A stretch of 64,000 bases of DNA from positions 126,501-190,500 of the forward strand of contig NZ_JAEX01000005.1 in the NCBI RefSeq assembly GCF_000519125.1, given 5' to 3'. The notes beneath the pieces were generated by a model that saw only the letters and a list, made by a program, of their open reading frames with translations, was not told the origin of the DNA and made no database searches. Positions 56,051-64,000 of this stretch are shown here, piece after piece (the first letter of the stretch is position 1; each line of letters starts with the position of its first letter). Position numbers and translations under genes: made by a program. This DNA comes from Desulfocurvus vexinensis DSM 17965 (GTDB lineage Bacteria; Desulfobacterota; Desulfovibrionia; Desulfovibrionales; Desulfovibrionaceae).

Positions 56051-56139
56051 CCGAGGCCCCCGGTGCGGCGCGAGGGCAATTCCCGCGCCACTGCTGCAAA
56101 CCCTTGCCCCTCTGACCGAGGCCCCCGGTGCAGCGCGAG
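56047..56139 (+). repeat. 28-bp direct repeat flanking the pgsA start
   Basis: CTGACCGAGGCCCCCGGTGC followed by [G/A]CGCGAG occurs at 56047-56074 and 56112-56139, 27 of 28 positions identical, 65 bp apart. Copy 1 contains the TGA of the upstream gene; copy 2 contains the GTG start of pgsA. The GTG in copy 1 is out of frame with pgsA. Confidence 0.85.
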
Positions 56140-56691
56140 AACAACTGGACCATCCCCAACATCCTGACGGTGTTCAGGATTCTGCTCACCCCGGTCTTCG
56201 TGATGAGCTTCATCGCCGGGCATGTGCAACTGGCGCTGCTGGTGTTCACCCTGGCCGGGGTGACCGACGCTCTGGACGGCGCCCTGGCGCGCATCCTGCA
56301 CCAGCGCACCCGCCTGGGGGCCATGCTCGACCCCCTGGCCGACAAGGTGCTCATCGTCACCGGGTTCTTGTGCCTGGGCATCGTGGGCTGGGCGCCCGAC
56401 TGGCTGGTGGTGCTGGTTATCAGCCGCGACGTGATCATCGTCGGCGGGCTGGGGGTGCTGCATTTCTGGGGCGTGGACGTGCGCGCCACCATCCGCCCCA
56501 GCCCCCTGAGCAAGGTCAACACCACGGCCCAGCTGGCCTTCCTGTTCATTGTCCTGGCGGGGCAGGCGCAGTGGTTCGCCGTGCCCCGGGTGGAGCTGGG
56601 CGTGGTGGCGCTCATCAGCATCCTGACGGTGTTTACCGGGGTGAGCTACGTCATGCGCGGGCTGGCGCTGTTCCCCAGCCAGGAGGACTGA
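56128..56691 (+). CDS. pgsA: CDP-diacylglycerol--glycerol-3-phosphate 3-phosphatidyltransferase
   Basis: A 187-residue inner-membrane enzyme making phosphatidylglycerophosphate. The CDP-alcohol phosphotransferase motif D-x2-DG-x2-AR-x8-G-x3-D-x3-D is complete in TDALDGALARILHQRTRLGA followed by MLDPLADK. Six hydrophobic segments surround it. The start is GTG 56128, within the second copy of a direct repeat. A bidirectional terminator follows. Confidence 0.93.
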   Translation: MQRENNWTIPNILTVFRILLTPVFVMSFIAGHVQLALLVFTLAGVTDALDGALARILHQRTRLGAMLDPLADKVLIVTGFLCLGIVGWAPDWLVVLVISRDVIIVGGLGVLHFWGVDVRATIRPSPLSKVNTTAQLAFLFIVLAGQAQWFAVPRVELGVVALISILTVFTGVSYVMRGLALFPSQED

Positions 56692-56728
56692 GCCGCGCGC
56701 CCCGGGGCTCCGCGGGGCATGCGGACGG

Positions 56729-56763
56729 AAAAACCCGGCAGCCAGAGGGCTGCCGGGTTTTTT
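56729..56763 (+). terminator. Bidirectional terminator between pgsA and tatA
   Basis: AAAAACCCGGCAGCC (56729-56743) and GGCTGCCGGGTTTTT (56748-56762) form a 15-bp arm around AGAG, with T6 on the plus strand and A5 on the minus side, serving both converging genes. Confidence 0.9.
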
Positions 56764-56810
56764 CGTCCGTCGCAAGGTGCGGGGAAAGCAGAAGGCGGGG
56801 CGCGGGGCCG

Positions 56811-57014
56811 CTAGTCCTTCTTCTTCTCCTCGGTTTCGTCCTTGGCCTTGGGGGTCACGTCTATCTCGTCGGGCTGGGTGGTCGCCTTCTTGAAGTTGCT
56901 GATGGCCTTGCCCAGCCCGCCGCCGATCTCGGGCAGCTTCTTGGCGCCGAAGATCACCAGCACGATGAGCAGAATTATGATCAATTCGCCAAAGCCCGGG
57001 GTGCCGAACATCAT
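56811..57014 (-). CDS. tatA: Sec-independent translocase subunit TatA
   Basis: A 67-residue Tat pore-forming protein. [20 protein letters not shown] is the single transmembrane helix, followed by the hinge [17 protein letters not shown] and an acidic/basic tail ([16 protein letters not shown]). It could be TatA or a dual TatA/E. GGAGG lies 8 nt upstream of ATG 57014; a second ATG follows immediately. No tatB or tatC lies within the window. Confidence 0.93.
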   Translation of the reverse strand: MMFGTPGFGELIIILLIVLVIFGAKKLPEIGGGLGKAISNFKKATTQPDEIDVTPKAKDETEEKKKD

Positions 57015-57044
57015 GGGTGAGACCTCCACTTGGGTGTTGGTTGG

Positions 57045-57073
57045 CGTATACACTCGCCCCGGGGGCAGGTCAA
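57045..57073 (-). promoter_or_regulatory. Sigma-70 promoter of tatA
   Basis: On the minus strand TTGACC (plus 57068-57073), a 17-nt spacer and TATACG (plus 57045-57050), about 30 nt upstream of the start. Confidence 0.6.
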
Positions 57074-57212
57074 GGCGCGCCCGGGTCGGCGCGGGAAAAA
57101 GCGGCTTGCTATTTTAGGAGAATGTGGGAGGATTCCCCCCTCCGGGCCGCCGGGGGCGCCCGGGAATCCGGGCGCGGCCCGCCCGCCCGCAGACCACGAC
57201 CGCGCGACGATC

Positions 57213-57590
57213 ATGACTGCACCCATCCGGCGCCTGCCGGGAAACGAATGCCGCCATTTCGCCGGGGGGCGCTGCCTCTTCGAGGAGCGGCGCAACCCGG
57301 GCTACAACCGCAGCTGGCAGTGCCGCGTCCTGCTGCAGTGGGAGGCGTGCTACGACGACTTCCTGCTGCGGGCCGAGGCGTTCCGCCTGGAGGCCGCCAG
57401 CGCCGCCGGGCTCTGGGAGCGCCGCGTGGAGCGTCTGGTGGCCCAGGCGCCGGACTGCGCGGAGTTCCGCCGGGGCGGCGGCTCCGCCACCGGATGCGCC
57501 AACGCGGTTGGCGAACTGTGCCTGCTGCGGCTGCCCCAGTGTCCGGGCCGCTGCAGGCATTTCGCGCTCTGCCCGGAGGCCGGAGCGTGA
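57213..57590 (+). CDS. Cysteine-rich protein of unknown function
   Basis: A 125-residue protein with about ten cysteines: one cluster at the N-terminus (NECRHFAGGRCLFEE, SWQCRVLLQWEACYDDF) and one at the C-terminus (GCANAVGELCLLRLPQCPGR, CRHFALCPE). No signal peptide, so the cysteines probably bind iron-sulfur or zinc in the cytosol. The middle (LLRAEAFRLEAASAAGLWER) is helical. I do not recognise it. Start ATG 57213 lacks an obvious ribosome site. It is followed 37 nt later by another unknown gene. Confidence 0.65.
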   Translation: MTAPIRRLPGNECRHFAGGRCLFEERRNPGYNRSWQCRVLLQWEACYDDFLLRAEAFRLEAASAAGLWERRVERLVAQAPDCAEFRRGGGSATGCANAVGELCLLRLPQCPGRCRHFALCPEAGA

Positions 57591-57627
57591 CGGCCCCCCG
57601 GCCCGCAACCCGCAACGAGGTTTCGCC

Positions 57628-58479
57628 ATGGATGATACGACGATGCTGATTCATTTTCCGGAGCTGTTGCCGTCTTCGCGCTGCGAGGCCGTGCCCGGGG
57701 TGCGCCACCTGGACCCGGGCTTCCCCGCCGGGCTGGCTCCCGAGGTGGGCTACCTGCCGCCCGGGCTGCCCCTGGACGCCCGGGCCGCCGCCCGCTGGCT
57801 GGCCCAGGCCACGGGCTACGCGGGTCTGTTCGCCCCCGGGGCCCTGCGCGCCGCCGAGGCCGCGGCCAAGGCCCCCGGAGCCGACCCCTACGGCGACCCC
57901 ACCCGCGTCATCGTCGGCGAACTGGCGGCCCTGGAGGGCCTCGGGCCCGCGCCCCAGGGAGCCGCGCCGGGCGCGGACACCTCGCGGCTGCGCGCCCAGG
58001 CCGTGCTGCTCCTGGCCTGCGAGCGCGAGCGGGCCCTGGCCGAGGTCCGCACCCTGGGCGCCGCCCATGGGGGCGCCGTGGAGCGCCTGGGCGCCACCCT
58101 GGGCCTGGAGCCCGAGGACATGGACGAGCTGGCCGCCGCAGGCGGGCTGGCCCTGGATGACGGGGAGGAGCCGGCCTACGCCGAGCCCGCCCAGTGGCAG
58201 CCCGTGCTGGGGGCCATGCTGCGGCTTTTGCCCCCGCAGGCCGTGCTGTACGCCGACGCCGCGCCGGTGGTCGAGGCGTGGCGCGAGGCCGGGGTGCCCC
58301 TGGCGCCCGTGGCCGGGGCGGAGCTGGCGCGCCTGCTGCCCGGAGCCCCGGCGGGGGGCTGGCTGCTGGCGCGCTGCCCGGGCTACGTGCTCATGGGCGC
58401 GACCCGGCCCCTGGCCGAGGCCCCCTGGCTGGACGGGGAGCGCACGGTGCTTGCGCGCGCCGCCGGGGCAGGGCAGTAG
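57628..58479 (+). CDS. Protein of unknown function (Desulfovibrio-type)
   Basis: A 283-residue Ala/Leu/Gly/Pro-rich soluble protein. No motif I recognise; no signal peptide. It contains LEPEDMDELAAAGGLALDDG and ends LMGATRPLAEAPWLDG. It lies 2 nt upstream of the HAD gene, so they share an operon and possibly a pathway. CGAGG precedes ATG 57628. Confidence 0.65.
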   Translation: MDDTTMLIHFPELLPSSRCEAVPGVRHLDPGFPAGLAPEVGYLPPGLPLDARAAARWLAQATGYAGLFAPGALRAAEAAAKAPGADPYGDPTRVIVGELAALEGLGPAPQGAAPGADTSRLRAQAVLLLACERERALAEVRTLGAAHGGAVERLGATLGLEPEDMDELAAAGGLALDDGEEPAYAEPAQWQPVLGAMLRLLPPQAVLYADAAPVVEAWREAGVPLAPVAGAELARLLPGAPAGGWLLARCPGYVLMGATRPLAEAPWLDGERTVLARAAGAGQ

Positions 58480-58481
58480 CC

Positions 58482-59186
58482 ATGCGCCTGTGCACCGATT
58501 TCACCGACCCCCGCTTCCTGGAGGGGCTCACCGGGCTGGTCTTCGACTGCGACGGGGTGCTCTTCGACTCCTGGGAGGTCAACAAGGCCTACTACAACGC
58601 CATCCGCAAGGGCCTGGGCCTGGAGCCCATGGACCCCGAGATGGAGCACTACGTCCACGCCCACGCGGTGAACGAGTCCGTGGCGCGCATCACCCCCGCC
58701 GGGCGGCTGGACGAGGCCCAGGCCGTGCGCGCCTCCCTGGACTACCGCGAGCTGATCCACCTCATGCGCCCGGCCCCCGGGCTGGCGCACATGCTGGACG
58801 CCGCGCGGGGTGCGGGCCTGCGCCTGGGGGTGTTCACCAACCGTACCACGACCATGGAACTGGTGCTGGACACCTTCGGCCTGGACCATTTCTTCGAACC
58901 CGTGGTCACCGCGCGCGACGTGGCGCCCAAGCCTGCGCCCGACGGGCTGCGGCGCATCCTGGGCCGCTGGCGCGCCACGGCGGGGCAGGTGGCCTTCGTG
59001 GGCGATACGGTGCTGGACCAGCGCGCCGCGCGCGGGGCCGGGGTGCGCTTCTGGGCCTACCGGGCCCCGGCCCTGGCGGCGGACCTGCACATCGACGATT
59101 TCTGGTGCCTGGGGCGCCACCTCGCCGGGCGGGGCAAAGGCCCGGGGGTCGAGGCGCACCGGGTGGTGCGTGGAAATTTCCCTTGA
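58482..59186 (+). CDS. HAD-superfamily hydrolase
   Basis: A 234-residue phosphatase-like protein. Motif I is VFDCDGVLFDSWE, motif II lies in GVFTNRTTTMEL, motif III is DVAPKPAPDGLRRIL, and motif IV is VGDTVLDQRAARGAG. The cap region (KGLGLEPMDPEMEHYVHAHA onward) is helical. Closest in pattern to phosphoglycolate phosphatases, but substrate is not predictable. ATG 58482 follows the previous stop by 2 nt. Confidence 0.88.
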   Translation: MRLCTDFTDPRFLEGLTGLVFDCDGVLFDSWEVNKAYYNAIRKGLGLEPMDPEMEHYVHAHAVNESVARITPAGRLDEAQAVRASLDYRELIHLMRPAPGLAHMLDAARGAGLRLGVFTNRTTTMELVLDTFGLDHFFEPVVTARDVAPKPAPDGLRRILGRWRATAGQVAFVGDTVLDQRAARGAGVRFWAYRAPALAADLHIDDFWCLGRHLAGRGKGPGVEAHRVVRGNFP

Positions 59187-59258
59187 TTCGCTGTTGTGTC
59201 TGTGCGAACTAAATTGGTACCCGCGTGCCGCCCCGGCGCGGCGTGAAAGGAGGCTGCA

Positions 59259-59549
59259 TTGGGATACTTCCTGTTGGCGGTGGCGAAAGTCCTCGGTCTG
59301 GCCCTGAACCTGTACATGTGGATCGTCATCGCTTCCGCGCTGTTGACCTGGGTCAACCCCGACCCCTACAACCCCATCGTGCGAACCCTCAGAGGCCTGA
59401 CCGAGCCGGTGTTCTACCGCGTGCGGACGTGGCTGCCCTTCGTGCGCGTCGGCGGGTTCGACCTCTCGCCCATCGTGGTCATCTTCGCCGTGGTGTTCCT
59501 GGATACCTTCCTGGTGAACAACCTGATGGCCCTGGCCCAGCGCTTCTAG
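59259..59549 (+). CDS. YggT-family membrane protein
   Basis: A 96-residue protein with two membrane helices (LALNLYMWIVIASALLTW and the C-terminal segment around VVIFAVVFLDTF). YGGT-type blocks are DPYNPIVRTLRGLTEPVFYR and LSPIVVIF. The start is TTG 59259, supported by AAAGGAGG 5 nt upstream, an unusual start codon in this window. It is the first gene of the run divIVA-DUF167-DUF465-ilvBNC; a weak promoter candidate (TTCGCT/TAAATT, 59187-59215) precedes it. Confidence 0.9.
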   Translation: MGYFLLAVAKVLGLALNLYMWIVIASALLTWVNPDPYNPIVRTLRGLTEPVFYRVRTWLPFVRVGGFDLSPIVVIFAVVFLDTFLVNNLMALAQRF

Positions 59550-59559
59550 CGGAGCCGAC

Positions 59560-60066
59560 ATGAAAGTCAGCAAGATCGACGTGCTGAACAAGATCTTCAC
59601 CCGCTCCTTCCGGGGGTACACCTGTGCGGAGGTGGACGCCTTCCTGCAGGACACGGCCCAGAGCCTGGGCGACCTGGCCGAGGCCCGGGAGGCCCTGGAG
59701 GCCCGCGTGGCCGCGCTGGAAGAAGCCCTGGGCGAGCACAAGAGCCGCGAGGCCACCCTGCGCGACACGCTCATGACCACCCAGCGCATGATGGACGACA
59801 TGAAGGCCAACGCCCAGAAGGAGGCCCAGCTGATCATCGATGCGGCCAACCAGAAGGCGGAGGTCATGCTGAACCAGACCCACCAGCGGCTGGCCCAGCT
59901 GCACGGCGACATTTCGGAGCTCAAGAAGCAGCGCACCCAGTTCGAGATCAAGCTGCGCTCCATCCTCGACGCCCACGTGCGCATGCTCGAGGCCGACAAG
60001 GAGGAGCAGGAGAAGCTCGACGACGCCGAGTCCAAGCTGAAGTTCCTGACCAAGGCCGGTGCCTAG
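59560..60066 (+). CDS. DivIVA-domain protein
   Basis: A 168-residue coiled-coil protein. FTRSFRGYTCAEVDAFL is the N-terminal DivIVA membrane-binding segment; the rest (about 30-160) is a continuous charged coiled coil with heptad leucines. In Gram-negative bacteria such proteins are found next to yggT and may organise the cell pole or division site. It overlaps DUF167 by 8 nt. Confidence 0.9.
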   Translation: MKVSKIDVLNKIFTRSFRGYTCAEVDAFLQDTAQSLGDLAEAREALEARVAALEEALGEHKSREATLRDTLMTTQRMMDDMKANAQKEAQLIIDAANQKAEVMLNQTHQRLAQLHGDISELKKQRTQFEIKLRSILDAHVRMLEADKEEQEKLDDAESKLKFLTKAGA

Positions 60067-60361
60067 CCCCGGGGCCGATGCGCCGCCGTATGCCAGCCGG
60101 TCCGGGCCCGGACAGTGGCGGGTGCTGGTCCGCGTGGTGCCCGGCGCCAGGAAGGACGAGGTGGACGGGGTCCACGACGGGCGGCTGAAGATCCGCCTCG
60201 CGGCCCCGGCGGTGGAAAACAAGGCCAACAAGGCGCTCATCGCCTTCGCGGCACGGATCTTTCAAGTGAAAAAGAGCGGCGTCAGCATCGCAAGCGGCGA
60301 GAAAAGCCGCGAGAAGACGCTGCTCATAGCGGCAGAAACGTCACTGCCGTGGCCCGTCTAG
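60059..60361 (+). CDS. DUF167 protein (YggU family)
   Basis: A 100-residue protein. VRVVPGARKDEVDGVHDG, LKIRLAAPAVENKANKALI and SGEKSREKTLLI are the DUF167 blocks. Function is unknown; it co-occurs with yggT in many bacteria. The start is GTG 60059, 8 nt inside the DivIVA gene. Confidence 0.92.
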   Translation: MPSPGADAPPYASRSGPGQWRVLVRVVPGARKDEVDGVHDGRLKIRLAAPAVENKANKALIAFAARIFQVKKSGVSIASGEKSREKTLLIAAETSLPWPV

Positions 60362-60417
60362 CGGAACGAGGACGGGCCCGGCCAGCGCGAACGCCAACTA
60401 CCAAAGGAGAAGGACCC

Positions 60418-60645
60418 ATGGAGAAGAAGGACCTCGACCTGATTGCCGAGATGGCCGACAAGAGCCCCGAAGTCAAGGCCCTGTGGGAAGAGCATCTCCT
60501 CTATGAAAAGCAGCTGGAAAAGCTGGAGAAGAAGACCTACCGCACTCCCGAGGAGGAGCGCGTGGTGAAGGAAATCAAGAAGAAGAAGCTCATGGGCAAG
60601 ACCAAGCTGCAAAAGGTTCTGGACCGGCGTCTCGAGGAGGAATGA
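60418..60645 (+). CDS. DUF465 (YdcH-like) small protein
   Basis: A 75-residue charged coiled-coil protein. [20 protein letters not shown] and [20 protein letters not shown] match DUF465. Unknown function. AAAGGAG precedes ATG 60418. Its stop is 1 nt before the ilvB start, so it is translated with the ilv genes. Confidence 0.9.
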   Translation: MEKKDLDLIAEMADKSPEVKALWEEHLLYEKQLEKLEKKTYRTPEEERVVKEIKKKKLMGKTKLQKVLDRRLEEE

Positions 60646-60646
60646 C

Positions 60647-62344
60647 ATGGAGCTCACCGGGGCTCAGATCCTCTTCGAAAGCCTGAAGAAAGAGGGCGTG
60701 GACGCGGTGTTCGGCTTCCCCGGCGGGGCCGTCATCGACATCTACGACGAGATGCCCAGGCATCCGGAGATCAGGCACTATCTGGTGCGCCATGAGCAGG
60801 GGGCCATCCATGCAGCCGACGGCTACGCCCGGGCCACGGGCAAGGTCGGCGTCTGCCTGGTGACCTCCGGCCCCGGCGCCACCAACACCGTCACCGGCAT
60901 CGCCAACGCCTACATGGACTCCATCCCCGTGGTGATCTTCACCGGGCAGGTGCCGTCGCCGCTCATCGGCAACGACGCCTTCCAGGAAGTGGACATCGTG
61001 GGCATCACCCGGCCCTGCACCAAGCACAACTACCTGGTCAAGGACGTGACGCGCCTGGCCGGGGTCATCAAGGAGGCCTTCTACCTGGCGCGCACCGGGC
61101 GCCCCGGCCCCGTGCTGGTGGACCTGCCCAAGGATGTGATCCAGGCCAGGGCCGAGTTCAAGTATCCGCGCCAGGTGCGCATGCGCAGCTACAACCCGAC
61201 CCTCACGCCCAACGCCAAGCAGGTGGCCCGGGCGCTGGAGGCCATCTGCCAGGCCGACCGGCCCCTGTTCTACGTGGGCGGCGGCGTGGTTTCGTCGGAT
61301 TCGCACCGCGAGCTGACCTGGCTGGCCAAGAAGCTCAACGTGCCCGTGACGGCGACGCTCATGGGCCTGGGCTCCTTTCCCGGGCACGAGCCGCTGTGGC
61401 TGGGCATGCTCGGGATGCACGGCACCTACGCGGCCAACCGCGCCGTGCAGGAGTGCGACCTGCTCATCGCCGTGGGCGCGCGCTTCGACGACCGCGTGAC
61501 CGGCAAGCTGGCGACCTTCGCCCCGAACGCCAAGGTCATCCACATCGACGTGGACCCGACTTCCATCCGCAAGAACGTGCGCGTGGACGTGCCCATCGTG
61601 GCCGACTGCCGCGAGACGCTGGTGGCCCTCAAGGCCCAGGTGGAGGCCGCAAGCGACCCCAAGGGCCTGTGCCGGGCCCGCAAGGACTGGACCGCCACCC
61701 TCAAGACCTGGAAGATCGACCACCCGCTGACCTACAACGGCGGCGACTCGGGCGAGATCAAGCCCCAGGCCGTGGTGGAGACCATCTACGAGCTGACCAA
61801 GGGCGAGGCCATCATCAGCACCGAGGTCGGCCAGAACCAGATGTGGGCCGCGCAGTTCTACAACTACCACAAGCCCCGCACGCTGCTGACCTCCGGCGGG
61901 CTCGGCACCATGGGCTACGGCTTCCCGGCGGCCATCGGCGCGCAGGTGGCCTTCCCCGACAAGCTGGTCATCGACGTGGCGGGCGACGGCTCCATCCAGA
62001 TGTGCATCCAGGAAATGGCCACCGCCATGTGCTACGACCTGCCCGTGAAGATCGTCATCCTCAACAACGGGTACCTTGGCATGGTCCGCCAGTGGCAGGA
62101 GCTGTTCTACAAGAAGAACTACTGCGCCACCTGCATGGACTGGGCGCCGGACTTCGTGAAGCTCGCCCAGGCCTACGGGGCCGAGGGCTACCGCGTCACG
62201 GACCCGGCCCAGGTCAAGCCCGTGCTCAAGCAGGCCTTCGGCAACGGCAAGCTGACCATCGTGGACGTGGTGGTCTCGCAGGAGGAGAACGTCTATCCCA
62301 TGGTCCCTGCCGGGGCCTCGCTGCACGAGATGCTGCTGGTCTAG
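60647..62344 (+). CDS. ilvB: Acetolactate synthase, large (catalytic) subunit
   Basis: A 565-residue thiamine-diphosphate enzyme, first common step of valine/leucine/isoleucine synthesis. [15 protein letters not shown], the catalytic Glu in [33 protein letters not shown], and the TPP motif [16 protein letters not shown] with [14 protein letters not shown] are all present. An FAD-binding middle domain (about 190-330) is intact. Ribosome site GAGGAGG precedes ATG 60647. Confidence 0.95.
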   Translation: MELTGAQILFESLKKEGVDAVFGFPGGAVIDIYDEMPRHPEIRHYLVRHEQGAIHAADGYARATGKVGVCLVTSGPGATNTVTGIANAYMDSIPVVIFTGQVPSPLIGNDAFQEVDIVGITRPCTKHNYLVKDVTRLAGVIKEAFYLARTGRPGPVLVDLPKDVIQARAEFKYPRQVRMRSYNPTLTPNAKQVARALEAICQADRPLFYVGGGVVSSDSHRELTWLAKKLNVPVTATLMGLGSFPGHEPLWLGMLGMHGTYAANRAVQECDLLIAVGARFDDRVTGKLATFAPNAKVIHIDVDPTSIRKNVRVDVPIVADCRETLVALKAQVEAASDPKGLCRARKDWTATLKTWKIDHPLTYNGGDSGEIKPQAVVETIYELTKGEAIISTEVGQNQMWAAQFYNYHKPRTLLTSGGLGTMGYGFPAAIGAQVAFPDKLVIDVAGDGSIQMCIQEMATAMCYDLPVKIVILNNGYLGMVRQWQELFYKKNYCATCMDWAPDFVKLAQAYGAEGYRVTDPAQVKPVLKQAFGNGKLTIVDVVVSQEENVYPMVPAGASLHEMLLV

Positions 62345-62357
62345 GAGGAGCGCGGGC

Positions 62358-63967
<1,610 letters not shown>

Positions 63968-63973
63968 CGCGCC

Positions 63974-63991
63974 CGGCCCGCAACCGGGCCG
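63974..63991 (+). terminator. Possible terminator hairpin of ilvC, cut by the window edge
   Basis: CGGCCC (63974-63979) and GGGCCG (63986-63991) are inverted repeats with outer GCGC flanks. The sequence that would hold a T-tract is outside the window. Confidence 0.3.
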
Positions 63992-64000
63992 CGCACGGCA

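Overview
This is a 64 kb piece of a G+C-rich bacterial chromosome with densely packed genes, short spacers and many 1-14 nt start/stop overlaps. Gene content suggests a sulfate-reducing Desulfovibrionaceae-type organism. The evidence is an electron-transfer flavoprotein C-terminus of the Hdr/Flx or hydrogenase-gamma type at the left edge, a phenylacetate-CoA ligase next to an ACT protein, and a yggT-divIVA-DUF167-DUF465-ilvBNC run. This assignment is inference from gene content; no rRNA, tRNA or CRISPR array was seen.

Layout. 1-3.0 kb: end of the flavoprotein gene, then a glutamine-type amino-acid ABC transporter (glnH-glnP-glnQ) behind a long hairpin-rich leader with a sigma-54-like site. 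3.0-4.3 kb: a two-gene AbiE-like nucleotidyltransferase/winged-helix unit on the minus strand. 4.5-7.4 kb: a GDSL-type esterase, a SmpA-like lipoprotein, a small unknown gene and an M29 aminopeptidase. 7.5-14.4 kb: a chemotaxis-like operon (double-tip MCP-like protein, STAS protein, CheY, CheA, CheR, CheB). 14.6-15.3 kb: fluoride channel CrcB with DUF190. 15.4-19.6 kb: a CYTH protein, then clpS-clpA-aat, an N-degron degradation set. 19.7-21.4 kb: a lower-G+C pair of an AAA/ABC-type ATPase and a TOPRIM-like DUF4276 protein, a likely defence cassette. 21.4-29.5 kb: MarR regulator divergent from uvrB, then a TrkA-type channel, GT2, ligA and dapB. 30.0-32.4 kb: a QueG-like iron-sulfur protein, a very A+T-rich foreign gene with a HEPN-like Rx4H motif, and a Phd/VapC toxin-antitoxin pair. 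32.6-40.2 kb: housekeeping genes (DksA/TraR-like, ACT, paaK, pgl, nitroreductase, rsfS, gpmI). 40.3-47.8 kb: a surface-glycan region (four glycosyltransferases, HAD phosphatase, 2-hydroxyacid dehydrogenase, EamA transporter). 47.8-64 kb: LOG protein, metallo-beta-lactamase/beta-CASP protein, rsmD-coaD-miaA, a Na+/Ca2+ exchanger fused to a PGPGW domain, two exported proteins, pgsA, tatA, Desulfovibrio-type unknowns, and yggT-divIVA-DUF167-DUF465-ilvB-ilvN-ilvC.

Most of the window is core metabolism and cell biology. The accessory signal is concentrated in three small islands (3.0-4.3, 19.7-21.4 and 30.8-32.4 kb), each carrying a two-gene or three-gene conflict-type module inserted between core genes. 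A family of hairpin-plus-conserved-core intergenic repeats recurs at 14.4, 29.5 and 40.2 kb. The best candidates for an under-described system are the ATPase/DUF4276 pair, the overlapping nucleotidyltransferase pair, and the A+T-rich HEPN-like gene beside Phd/VapC.
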